Part shown: positions 1-8,481 of the stretch, one piece after another | Layout of the letters: every line of letters begins with the position of its first letter | Numbering within the stretch: the first letter of the stretch is position 1 | Source of the DNA: Bondarzewia mesenterica | Lineage: Eukaryota > Basidiomycota > Agaricomycetes > Russulales > Bondarzewiaceae | DNA: 10,744 nt | Direction of reading: 5' to 3' | Assembly: GCA_004802705.1 (NCBI GenBank) | Contig: SGPL01000835.1 | Coordinates: 1 to 10,744 of the forward strand | Position numbers and translations under genes: made by a program | Notes under the pieces: generated by a model | The model's input: the letters and a program-made list of their open reading frames with translations, nothing else | What the model was told of the DNA's origin: nothing | The model's database searches: none

Positions 1-1150
1 AAGCTAAGCAACCTTTAGATTACCCTAGGGCATGCACAACTCCACCTGTTATGGCCCTATCATGCCCCTGAGAACCACCTCCATATTTAGCAAGCCACTA
101 TTGTTAATGTCTCATGTGGTGCCCACTATCCTGTGTACTATGTATCTAACATGGTCTTCACTATACTTCATGTCCTCTCCTTCCCTTGTCTCTGTGCAAC
201 TAGGCAGCTCTTTGGGCCCTCTTTTTCCATCCTTGCAAGTTTATTTTATTGTAACTCAATCTGCGTCAAGTTTTTTACATTAAAATTCAAGTAGTTATAT
301 ATACCACAAGGCCACAGCTTTCACAGTTAACCATCAATTCACTCATGTTATCATTATCATCCTTCTCTTATGTCACATCTTTGACACTCCAGCTATTAGT
401 GGTGGATGGGATTTATTATTGCATATGTATCATATCAAACTAGGGAATCTCTGACTTCATCAAAAATGATCTTGCTTAGTTAGAACATATAAAATTTGAT
501 TTGCATATAGAGTATAATAGATAGCATCAGAGATACAAAGTAGTTAAGCAGCAGAGTTAGGTATAGTAGAATAATGTGCAAATGTCCACTTCAGTACTAT
601 TGCCCTCATGATGTAGCCCCTAGGTGATAAGTAGTTTTTAGTAAATTAAGAGTTTGATGAATACGCATATATAATAGAGCATCAGTGTTGTCTCTGTAAT
701 AGCTTCTTCTCAACTGTTTAGCTCATTAAATTTCTCATGAGATCATCAGTGATTATCAGTAAATGATATCAAGTTTTTGTCTCTAAAGCAGCTTCACATT
801 TTAGCTGTGAATACTGTTACATTATCACTTGCTGAATAAGAGAATAAGAAGCTTATAATTGGAGCCTTTCTCAATCATACTCATCTAGATGTTATCGTGA
901 ACATCTGTCACATTAAAAGAGATGTATAAGTGATAAGATTGAAATAGTGGACAACAAGCTGCAAAGGAGTCAACAATGATAGTCAGAGATATTTATGTTG
1001 ATAATATTGGTCTAAATAAATGAAAGTGTACGAATGGTCTCACCAGGCATAGTACACTAGTTATGTAGACATGAAGAATAATTATTAGCAGATGTATTTT
1101 AAATTCGCATTCCTCATTTTCAAAATTGATGTCACTTACTCCTGTAGAAA
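1..1150. other. AT-rich stretch without a supported gene
   Basis: All three plus frames are broken by frequent stops and I recognise no protein family. The first 240 bases are richer in C+T on the plus strand than the rest, and hold the one small open stretch on the minus strand (listed separately). From about 570 to 1150 the plus strand could carry a badly decayed N-terminal extension of the Helitron protein that becomes readable at 1174. Short patches with Cys and His occur there, but I cannot fix a reading frame. No terminal repeat, tRNA or promoter was found. Confidence 0.5.
112..240 (-). pseudogene. Unidentified small open stretch, possible exon relic
   Basis: Reading the minus strand, 42 codons are open from just after a TAA at 243-241 to a TGA at 114-112. 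The peptide is charged and starts near CKDGKRGPKELPSCTE; a later part reads YSEDHVRYIVHRIVGTT. The composition looks like real protein rather than AT-rich noise, but I do not recognise the family. The stretch has no start codon at its head, so it would be an internal exon fragment. The overlapping plus-strand frame (32-283) is hydrophobic and low in charge and looks like its shadow. Confidence is low because a run of this length can occur by chance. Confidence 0.2.
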
Positions 1151-1173
1151 TAACGTGAATAATTAGAGGTCAA

Positions 1174-2223
1174 ATGTATCTTTCAATAGTGAAGCATCAA
1201 TTGAAATTATCAATAATAGATGCTTTGATTAATCAAGGGTCTAGTGGAATGTTAAAGGAGTTAGTGGATCTAGTGGTCTCAAAAAAATCATTGCATGTTC
1301 AATTGTCTCCTCTCACTCAGAGTCCTTTAGAATGCTCAATTGTGGAGATCATAGAAATGATTCCCACAAGTGTTGAATTATCTTGAGAGCATTATGAGAA
1401 TAAAAATGACCTTATCAATAAAATCATATAGACCCTCTCTCCTTAGTTATTATCTAAAATGTTAAAACTTGCCCTTGATCAGTCAAGACAATGATTATGA
1501 ATTATAGTTGTGGATGTTGATGTAGACAATAAATACAATATCATAAAGTTTATAGCTCTTTCTTTAAAAAATAAAGTATTACAATGCTATTGTTAGTTTT
1601 ACGAGGTGACAGATTCTGTGATGCTCACTATGATAACATGTGCAATTTGTGCCTAAGAGATAAATATTTCAGAAGCTGATAGTATCTTTATTTTAGTATT
1701 ATAAATTCCTCATCAGTCAAGACTTATTTTTAGGGTAAATATCATATACATGGTATAAGTATTGACATTTAGACTACTTTTTGAAAGGAGTGGAATTATC
1801 ACTCTGAAATCTAGAGAGGAAGCTATAAATATTTATTTATAGTGTTTGAAATTCCTTTTGGATCACAATTGTGTTCATTCTCCAAAGTTTTCATTATTGA
1901 ATAATCTGTAGATTAATAAAATCCCTTGAGAATTATGCACCTTGACAATGCTTGAGAAATTATTGATTGCTTTGTTGTACCCTTGAGTGTACATTTATAA
2001 ACTGTCTTTCAAAGGATAGTTTGACTTCTGGAATCCTATCACTATTCAGAGAGGCATGTATAGATCTATTTGCACATTTGAACAAGATATTAGGGGAGTG
2101 GTAAGTATAATGAGTAAATGTCTTATGTCATGCCCACCTGCAATTTTGATTTCTATAATGTCTGTGACATTCATTGAACATAGATTATTACCCAGAACCT
2201 AGTTGGCATTCATGTTGCATTAA
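1174..2223 (+). pseudogene. Helitron protein N-terminal part, DUF6570-like
   Basis: One frame can be followed for about 1,050 bases, although 16 in-frame stops interrupt it (first TGA at 1384). It opens with KLSIIDALINQGSSGMLKEL and continues through a segment with a Cys-x-x-Cys pair (TCAICA, about 1636-1653). Next comes the most conserved part (1861-1983), reading VHSPKFSLLNNL, stop, INKIP, stop, ELCTLTMLEKLLIALLYP. This is the pattern of the DUF6570 region that precedes the Rep domain in Agaricomycete Helitron helicases, where both stops fall at positions usually holding Trp. A further match, IQRGMYRSICTFEQDIRGV, follows at about 2044-2100. The region probably contributes to DNA binding or protein folding in the intact element; its precise role is not known to me. 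There are no indels within this stretch, only substitutions. Confidence 0.65.
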
Positions 2224-2234
2224 TGTGATTTAAA

Positions 2235-2640
2235 GCAAATAATCCTAAATATTATGGAGAGGTGGAGATTAATGAGGACATATTACAAGCCTTGCTTGAG
2301 GAAGGCATTTCTGAAAAACTGCTTACCACAATGCATCAAAGTGATGATGAAAATTTGATAGAACAAGAATTTACAGGATATATGCCTGATGAGGATGTCA
2401 ATCTTATTGGTGGTAAGTTATATGACTTTTTCATTATTTGAGTGATAATGCTAATGCAAAAATAGAAGAAACAGACCATGAAGATATCAGTGGCAGTGTT
2501 GCTAATGGATTGCAAATAATAAACCCATTAAAATACTCTGGCACAGTTGATACAGATTTATCAAGAGTTTCTACCAGCAAGTTAATGCTATATGTAATAT
2601 CAAATTTATGAAGAGAAGAAAATGAAGGGGTTACACTGTG
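2235..2640 (+). pseudogene. Helitron protein, acidic linker before Rep
   Basis: After a frameshift near 2225 the protein resumes in another frame with ANNPKYYGEVEINEDILQAL (about 2235-2294). An acidic stretch containing QSDDENLIEQEF follows. A second shift at about 2415-2444 leads to NAKIEETDHEDISGSVANG and then INPLKYSGTVDTDLSRVSTS, which ends near a TGA in the 2600 region. In intact relatives the first peptide closes the DUF6570-like region, and the acidic, variable linker joins it to the Rep domain. The overlapping minus-strand frame (2434-2685) is a shadow. The assignment rests on collinearity with the parts on each side and on remembered family residues. Confidence 0.6.
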
Positions 2641-3459
2641 AGACATGGAATAGAACCTGTTCATAATTTTGGCAGGCCACAACAAGGAGAAGAAAGAGCT
2701 TATAATGTAAATGCATCTAACTTCTTCGAAAAAGTGTTTCTGATATTATTTTCATATAAACGTGAAGGAATTGAAGCTGATAAAGAATATAGTGTCTCAT
2801 TCATTGATCATATTTGATGGATGCTGCAATACTATAACTGTCAATTTCAGCATCACAAAATGTTTTCATTTATTAGCATTCAGCATTTAGCAAAAGTGGC
2901 AGGCATTGTCATCTGTAAAGTTACAAATGCATCGCAAAGATTTTAAGAAGGATATGAGAGTGTTATCCACAGTAATGAAGAAGAAATTAATAAATGCTGA
3001 GGACAAAAAAAATCAAAAACATGCCTATTTCTAATCCAGCAGTCCATTTGCTTCATCGATATATTCATGCTGTTGCATCTCATGTGCAAAGGTTGGATCC
3101 CTCACAATATCAATTGCACAGTGAGATCTAGTCAGTATTTATATCTAATGGACCACTCACATTATAGTTAATGATCAATCTATGTAATTTGCATAATTTT
3201 ATAGAACAAATATTTGCTAGTCATGATATTGACATAGACTCCTTCATTGCTAAAAATAGTCTAGATAAGCAGCTGAGGGCTCAAACCATTACCAATAATC
3301 TATATGCTATAATAAAGTTCTTCCATTTTATNATTCACACAATTATGCAGACTTTTGTTCTANATCAAAGTTAATGAATGTGAACAAATAANTATAAGCA
3401 TGGAAGTTCTGGGGCAAATTTCAGCCTATTTTAATACAGTAGAATTTCAAGAAAGGGNA

Positions 3460-3483
3460 ACCTTGCATCTTCACCTTTTGATA
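3460..3483 (+). other. HUH nuclease His-x-His motif of the Rep relic
   Basis: The codons read TLHLHLLI, with the metal-binding histidines at 3466-3468 and 3472-3474. A TAG follows at 3484, where intact relatives usually have Trp. The upstream residues ISAYFNTVEFQER fit the conserved Tyr-Phe-Gly-Thr-Val-Glu-x-Gln-x-Arg-Gly lead-in of this family. Both histidines survive although the surrounding frame is broken. Confidence 0.75.
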
Positions 3484-3971
3484 TAGCTCAAACATGCACC
3501 ATCATTGAATGAAATCCAAGGGCTACTAAAAACTATGCACTTNTGAGAGAAGGTCAAAAAATACATTATGATAAACTTAAGGTCATACATACTAGGGATC
3601 AATTGCAAAAAAGACATGCAGTCTATGGAGAATGACACAAAAATCAGTAATAGATGTCCTCCAAAGCCTGATAACATTTATTATAACTTATAACTACATG
3701 AATGGGAGTAGTGAGTAGTGAGAAGCAAGTAAATTCATCAATGTGGACTCAGATAATATCAGTTTATAATCGAGAAGAGAGATTAGTTTGTAAAAGAGAA
3801 GCACCATTTCTTTTAGCTGATGATAAATTTATTAAAGAAAATGGCCAATGAGGATCAAAGCAAACACATAGAATGATCAATAAATGAGTTCTTGTGATCA
3901 TAATTAAAATGCACTACAATAATGATAGGAAGCTTCTGACCAATAGACATAATACAAAAAATGTGATATGA

Positions 3972-3995
3972 TATATCATCAGATATGCTGCTAAG
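3972..3995 (+). other. Double-tyrosine catalytic motif of the Rep relic
   Basis: The codons read YIIRYAAK, matching the Helitron Rep pattern Tyr-x-x-Lys-Tyr-x-x-Lys with the first Lys as Arg. The two tyrosines (3972-3974 and 3984-3986) would be those that link to DNA ends. A TGA at 3969-3971 directly precedes the motif and falls where an aromatic residue would be expected. The flanking NNDRKLLTN upstream and HNLSALM downstream support the placement. Confidence 0.7.
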
Positions 3996-4194
3996 AAACA
4001 AAATCAGATACATAATTTGTCAGCATTAATGGTGAGAGCTTTTATATTTCATACAAGGAGGATATAATATGTCAATTCCTTGATGGACAACTAAAAAAAA
4101 ATTGATTTTCTGTACAGTGCAGACAATGAATTTACAACAGAAATTATCTACACTGATGGTGATTTTATATCTGATGAGATAGGGCAATATGATT

Positions 4195-5148
4195 AAATCA
4201 CATAAATATACATCAATATTTTGATTTTTATTTTTACGTATTCTTCTTCAAACAATGCAGGATATAGAATAAAAGTGAGTAGCAATAACATATGAAAACA
4301 TTTGAAAATAAACCAAATATTTCAATAGCAATGATCATGTTGGGGTTATGCCAAATGCTGCACATTCTGCTGAATGTGAAAGAATGACACTAGCTTCAAA
4401 CTCAGAATCATAGCAATATAAAAATTTGCAAATTAATGTCAACAGTATGGTCAGTAAATATCGAATACTGTCTATTCTTCATAGCACTTATCTTGAAAGT
4501 TGCAGACAAATGACATGATAGTAATCGATACAGATAACAATAACAAAGTTATAATTTCTAATTAAGGAATCATTATTTATGTCAGGATTATGAGCTAATT
4601 TGACCTCCCTTACATAGAATTCGAGAAACTAGTCAGACTACAATTAATTACAATTTATAGCTAGGGTCGTTATAAAATGGTAAGACTTCTGCAATTAACC
4701 TAGCTTTATTTGTTTTGTAGTATATCTTCACCAATTAACCAGTATTGCTGATCATCAGTAAGTAAAACAGCAAACTGACCTTAGTAGTTGGACTTTTTAC
4801 CCATTCTCCTCTTTCACTGCTCTTACAACTGATCTATCAATGCATTGTGTATGCCTCATCTCCTATTGCTTACTATTGGCCCCTACAGGATATTGGTCAC
4901 CTCTCTATATATAAAGTCCAGTCATTTATCCATACAGCCAAGGGCATTGCATATAACACTGGACCATTAGGATCATCTGCACTATAATCTCTATCAGCCA
5001 TGCAAACTAGCCAGAGCTGTATGATACCCTCACATAGTTGAACATCAGATTTAGGAGGTCTAACAGAGTGATCAGTTTAGATGAGAAGACTTTGCCTTTG
5101 TAGAGACTGAAGGCACAACTGCATAAGCCCCTTATACTGAACTACTTT
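4195..5148 (+). other. Intergenic or decayed stretch, no supported gene
   Basis: Up to about 4560 the plus strand may still hold decayed Helitron protein: short readable patches such as NDHVGVMPNAAHSAECERM occur near 4330-4382, but I cannot match them to a known domain and no helicase motif is present. From 4560 to 5148 all frames are closed by stops. The stretch is C+T-rich around 4780-4900 and contains a TATA-like box. No Helitron-style 3' hairpin with CTRR could be placed with confidence, although a CTAG occurs near 4662. Confidence 0.45.
4906..4916 (+). promoter_or_regulatory. TATA-like box upstream of the dehydrogenase relic
   Basis: The sequence TATATATAAAG lies about 240 bases before the first readable dehydrogenase codons, after a pyrimidine-rich tract. 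The position and orientation suit a core promoter of the pseudogene downstream. In a 65% AT background such a match can arise by chance, so the call is tentative. Confidence 0.25.
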
Positions 5149-5301
5149 ATGTTGATTAATGGTGGAAGACTGACTATGGCAAAATAAACTGCTCCTTTCA
5201 ATCATATTTTTTCTAAAGCAGGCTACTGCATAGCTTTGATTGCTTGGGGTGCCGATAATTTGCATGCATTCATAAATAAGTTAAACACATCTGATGGTGA
5301 G

Positions 5302-5374
5302 GTTCATTTATATCTTTATTTTATTTTTTTGATCAGTGGTATGCTCATTTAGGCCACAAATAATGTCACTATAG
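5302..5374 (+). other. Probable intron 1 of the dehydrogenase relic
   Basis: A 73-base T-rich stretch begins GTTCAT and ends CACTATAG. It separates NTSDGE from AAAFLI, which are adjacent in related SDRs, and joins them in phase. The donor is a poor match to GTATGT or GTGAGT, so it may have decayed. An alternative donor GTGAGG at 5297 would change the phase and fits less well. Confidence 0.45.
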
Positions 5375-5769
5375 GCTGCAGCATTTTTGATCATATCTCA
5401 TTCATCTCAAGAGATTCAAAATGCCTTTAACACTATCTATGCACACTGGCCCTCTGATATTTGCATTGACTCTATAATGTAGGCTTTGGCATCTAGAAGC
5501 CATTCCATGAGGTCATTGAAGTTGAGATGCACGAGAGCCTCGACATGAATATTACTACAGCATTTAATTTTATGTGTGAGGCTATCCTAAGCTTCAATGA
5601 CTTCAAAGTAGATGAGAAAGGAAAATGCAGAACATTGCTGTTTACGAGCATGACAGCATTATTATATGGCAATATGATGATGTCTACATTCATGATAGGA
5701 AAGTTTAGCCTCTGGGCACTGGCACAGAGTTTAGCAAAGAAGTTAGAGAAGGAGAACATTCATGTGCAT

Positions 5770-5938
5770 GTTTCTCTATATCTATATCCACTTCTTCCTT
5801 TCTTGCCTAAGCAATAGCATGCCCCAATGGTTGACTTTCACTTTATGTCCTCAGTTTGCCTATGTGCATTGTTTATTTAGATATCTGAGCAATAGATAAT
5901 TTGATGATGAAGGCCTACTGATTTATTGTTGAACACAG
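5770..5938 (+). other. Probable intron 2 of the dehydrogenase relic
   Basis: The clean exon frame reaches KENIHVH at 5769 and the protein seems to resume with VIINGSKP at 5939, directly after a CACAG acceptor. The stretch between starts GTTTCT and is pyrimidine-rich near its head. At 169 bases it is long for a basidiomycete intron, so an undetected small exon or an insertion inside it is possible. Confidence 0.4.
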
Positions 5939-6231
5939 GTGATCATCAATGGTAGTAAGCCTATCTTGTGAATTTTTTTCATTGTATGAAGCTCAATGAA
6001 TTACTCTGGAAAATAAAATAAAAACTATATATATGTGCTGTATACTATACTCAGGCAATATAACTGACAAGTCATGTGGGCATAGCGAGGTATGGGTTAA
6101 CAATTTAGATATCAGGCCTTCAGACTTGAGCCTGATAGCATTATTAAGGTAAGAGGGTATGATGAAAACCTTAGCATCACTGCTCATTAATTTTGAGACT
6201 GGATGCTATGATGATATCAGTGTATACCAAT

Positions 6232-6330
6232 TGCATGAATGGCAAAGTCTATGATGCCACATATATTCTTAAGACTCATCTAGGAGGGCAGAACCCATAA
6301 ATCAAGAATGCAAGCAAGGACATGTCATAA
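6232..6330 (+). pseudogene. Cytochrome b5-like heme-binding domain fragment
   Basis: One frame reads CMNGKVYDATYILKTHLGGQ, then NP, TAA, IKNASKDMS and TAA at 6328. This follows the cytochrome b5 core: Asn-Gly-Lys-Val-Tyr-Asp-x-Thr, a helix, then the heme-ligand His with Pro-Gly-Gly (here His-Leu-Gly-Gly at 6277-6288), then Ala-Gly-Lys-Asp. About a third of the usual 75-80 residue domain is present; the second heme-ligand His was not found. The intact protein would carry electrons, either as a free cytochrome b5 or as the first domain of an enzyme such as cytochrome b2-type lactate dehydrogenase. It lies about 80 bases after the last readable SDR exon, on the same strand. It could be a separate gene or a shuffled exon. 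The match is short, so confidence is moderate. Confidence 0.45.
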
Positions 6331-6800
6331 ATGTCATATGGATTTTTGTCATTTTTATACTACATTTTTGCCTAAAATTTATCTGCTCCCTTTCTCCTCT
6401 GCACAGTCATGTCTCTAGTCACCCATCATCAGTTCTACAATATGTTAGCTCCCTTTTTATGCACACCTCTTCTTTAAGCCCATGACCTTAATCTCTCATT
6501 TTATAGTCTTTCTGCCAACTCGATGTCTTCCACAATCGCAGTCCATCCCTCGCTCATTGTTTATATGGGAGTACATTGTGCAGCCTTTAAGAAAAAGTTA
6601 TAATAAATTATGTAAATTTGAGATACACAATCTATTCAAATAGATTTTCTTCAAGTGCTATTAAAAGGTCTAATCTTGTACACTTCTGAAATATCCAGGA
6701 CATTTGAGGAAATTTTAATCTCAACAAATTGGTAAACTTAATTTTAAATTATTCATCATGACTTTTACTTAATTTTTATAGGGCTAAAGAAAGCTGTAAA
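6331..6800. other. AT-rich spacer, possible intron remnants
   Basis: No continuing frame was found on either strand. A pyrimidine tract followed by CACAG lies near 6384-6407 and would make a good splice acceptor; it may belong to the cytochrome b5-like gene, but no exon after it could be read. Another acceptor-like end, TTTTTATAG, lies just before 6782 and precedes the open frame that starts at 6801. Confidence 0.35.
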
Positions 6801-7211
6801 ATGTACCCTTGCAGTGAGCCCTATCCAAGGAGTAGAGGCCTCTTATATAATGAATCAGCAGCATGACACGTTGAGAATGAGCACATCTTTCACTACATTT
6901 CTTTACATCTTGATGTATTTTTATGTATCTTTTACTCATTTGGAGGTACCAATCCACCCTTTATTATTTATTATCCTCAATATAATCATGAGCTGACTTT
7001 TTATGCCTCTCAGCTTAAAAACTCACTAGAACAGACCATAAAAACAGGTCACTACTCATATTTAGCTCCTTGCTGCCTGCTACAGTTTTGCACAAGGGTT
7101 ATAGTTGTAATAAGAAAAATCAACCAGAGGCCTTGCAGAAAATATTCAGCAAAAGTAAAAGATCCTTTTACTATGTCACTCAAAATAAATTGCAGATTTC
7201 TCTTTCCTTAG
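6801..7211 (+). pseudogene. Unrecognised protein of about 136 codons, one stop inside
   Basis: From ATG at 6801 the frame runs to a TAG at 7209, with a single in-frame TGA at 6864 (codon 22). The 114 codons after that stop are fully open, which is unusual in this AT-rich, stop-riddled window. The start reads MYPCSEPYPRSRGLLYNESA. Later parts include FGGTNPPFIIYYPQYNHELT and LKNSLEQTIKTGHYSYLAP, ending in a basic stretch with KYSAKVKDP. The amino-acid mix, with aromatic and charged residues, looks like real protein. I do not recognise a family, motif, signal peptide or clear membrane segment. It ends 53 bases before the next gene starts, so it could be an upstream exon or neighbour of that repeat gene. 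A hydrophobic frame at 6814-6996 overlaps it and is probably its shadow. Confidence 0.4.
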
Positions 7212-7402
7212 CTCATCAGTGGCTGCATAATGTCCAGAGGTAGCTCAGCCATGCAAAAAAAACTATGAAGGCTCTTAAAATGTGTCTTAGTGAGGCTCTG
7301 CATCCTACTAAACAACTCCTACTTCTTGTGACACCTTCTCTTGTGATGCCATCACTCTTTAACACACCAGCCACTTTGATGCTTTTGCAGGAGATTCAGC
7401 CC

Positions 7403-7507
7403 CTGCAAAAGGAGAATGATACTCTTTGCAAGCAAAATGCCATTCTCTTCAAGCAAAATGCCATTCTCTATAAGCAAAACTCTGCTCTCTGCAAGCAAAT
7501 TTTGAGA
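7403..7507 (+). repeat. Tandem 21-bp repeats encoding a leucine zipper
   Basis: Four consecutive 21-base units (7424, 7445, 7466 and 7487) encode LCKQNAI, LFKQNAI, LYKQNSA and LCKQILR. A more diverged unit (7403) encodes LQKENDT. Each unit is one heptad with Leu at the first place and Asn at the fifth, so the array forms a parallel coiled coil, probably for dimerisation. The two central units are nearly identical in DNA, which suggests unit duplication. Confidence 0.8.
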
Positions 7508-8481
7508 AGCAAGATCAGTCACTTCTCAGTGATTGATAAGGCCATTGCAAAGGCAAAGGTCAAAGTTATGATAATGTTCCTCATCAAGGAGAAGGGAGTC
7601 ATAATGAGCCACATACGAGCACTCATCTGCATACTTATTGAGCTTAGAGTTTTATTTAAAAATGTCTTAGCATGGCATAACATATTCTGCAGGCTGCATG
7701 TGTTTGAATGGTCAGAAAATTTGATAGACATAGTGTCCATCAGATTATTCTCAAAGGCAGTATCTATGCAAAGTTGCAGATAGCAGATGAGATTATGCAT
7801 ATGAATAGTAGGTCATTATACACAATTATTAGAGATATCAGTTGGATCTTCTCTCATTATAGACTTGACAATCTTTGGCACTAGCACAATGCATAAGAAT
7901 ATTAATCTGGAGGCCACTTTCATCACTTTGAAAACTTCCATTTATCTGTTGTCCTCATCTTATACTTTTACAATAACTGCTGCATCTACTGAGCCTCAGC
8001 TGCATGCATTTTCAATCATGACTGCTCCAAATCATACTAGCAAAGAGCAGCACCATAGATGGGATGCACAATTCTCTAACATTTGTGACATCTACAATTG
8101 TAGTCCTTTTAAAAAGCAGATGCTAATTTTTATCATGAATATTTTAAGCAAATCAAAGGGTATACTTAGTGGCCATGTAAATGACCAAAAAAAATCTGGC
8201 CAATCTCTTCAAGAAATGAAAGTGTAACATTGATTGAGAGATGCAAGGGCAAGAGGCTGTATAGTCTATGTCCATGGCAGAACTTCTTGGTTTTTGATTA
8301 CATGCTGTAGAGTGATGCTTAACCAATGTCAATGATTATGAACAGTGAAAAGTACTTTCAGAATCTGAGAAGCAGCACAGGAATACTGAGGCATACTCTT
8401 GCACTATCTCTGAACTGGGACAGGAACAATTTAAGGTGCTTACACCTGAGGAGCAGCACTGAAGCAGTTTTTTTTCTTTAG

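Larger units (their letters stand above)
1174..4194 (+). mobile_element. Degenerate Helitron, Rep part only
   Basis: The interval carries, in the expected order, a DUF6570-like N-terminal region, a Helitron-like N (Rep) domain with His-x-His and double-Tyr motifs, and a conserved acidic stretch just after it. Helitrons are rolling-circle DNA transposons whose RepHel protein joins an HUH-type nicking domain to a PIF1-family helicase. This copy has the Rep half only: no helicase Walker A, DEAD-like or later helicase motif was seen downstream. True ends (5' TC, 3' hairpin and CTRR) could not be located, so these limits are those of recognisable protein similarity. The copy is dead: dozens of stops and several frameshifts interrupt the protein. 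Decayed similarity may run on to about 4560. Confidence 0.75.
2629..4194 (+). pseudogene. Helitron Rep (Helitron-like N) domain, broken
   Basis: This is the nicking domain of a rolling-circle transposase, which cuts and joins single strands in the nucleus. It starts with GYTVRHGIEPVHNFGRPQQ (2629 onward) and runs through SNFFEKVFLILFSYKREGIE. After a frameshift near 2895 come KLQMHRKDFKKDMRVLSTV and, in a further frame, RYIHAVASHV, ending with SEI at a TAG where Trp is expected. The segment around 3171-3374 matches the usual motif with a decayed Leu-Asn-Pro-Cys-Asp-Leu-His core, and then KFFHF. The His-x-His motif (3466-3474) and the tyrosine motif (3972-3995) are listed separately. The end is DGDFISDEIGQYD followed by TAA at 4194. 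Many stops and at least four shifts make it non-functional. Five N bases lie inside it. Confidence 0.75.
5149..6148 (+). pseudogene. Short-chain dehydrogenase/reductase pseudogene with introns
   Basis: The gene encoded a cytosolic NAD(P)-dependent SDR oxidoreductase; its substrate cannot be told. Exon 1 (5149-5301) holds the Rossmann start, MLINGGRLTMAK then TAA, followed by FSKAGYCIALIAWGADNL; the usual Gly-rich loop is damaged. Exon 2 (from 5375) gives AFNTIYAHWPSD. A one-base shift near 5474 leads to NVGFGI, a TAG in place of Trp, and KPFHEV, the counterpart of the SDR Asn-Ala-Gly motif. From 5527 to 5769 the frame is clean: DMNITTAFNFM, LLFTSMTALLYGN, and TFMIGKFSLWALAQSLAKK. This part contains the catalytic Ser and Lys, with Phe at the usual Tyr position. 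After a probable intron come VIING, then WVNNLDIR and DSIIK at a GTAAG donor (6149). The final exon was not found. The minus-strand frame 5493-5759 is a shadow. Confidence 0.75.

Noticed and set aside
32..283. 83-codon plus-strand open frame
   Set aside because: Hydrophobic, Ser/Leu-rich composition with almost no charge, and a more protein-like frame on the minus strand across the same bases.
4640..4690. CTAG within 'tagctagggtcgtt' as a Helitron 3' end
   Set aside because: No stable GC-rich hairpin directly before it and no A-T insertion context that can be verified.
5077..5265. 62-codon minus-strand open frame
   Set aside because: Antisense to the first readable dehydrogenase exon, which has clear family residues on the plus strand.
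5993..6187. 64-codon minus-strand open frame
   Set aside because: Antisense to the last dehydrogenase segments (WVNNLDIR and DSIIK) and the GTAAG donor; no family resemblance.
7519..7800. 93-codon minus-strand open frame
   Set aside because: Lies antisense to the transposase-like segment with IDKAIAKAKVKV and has no recognisable motif.
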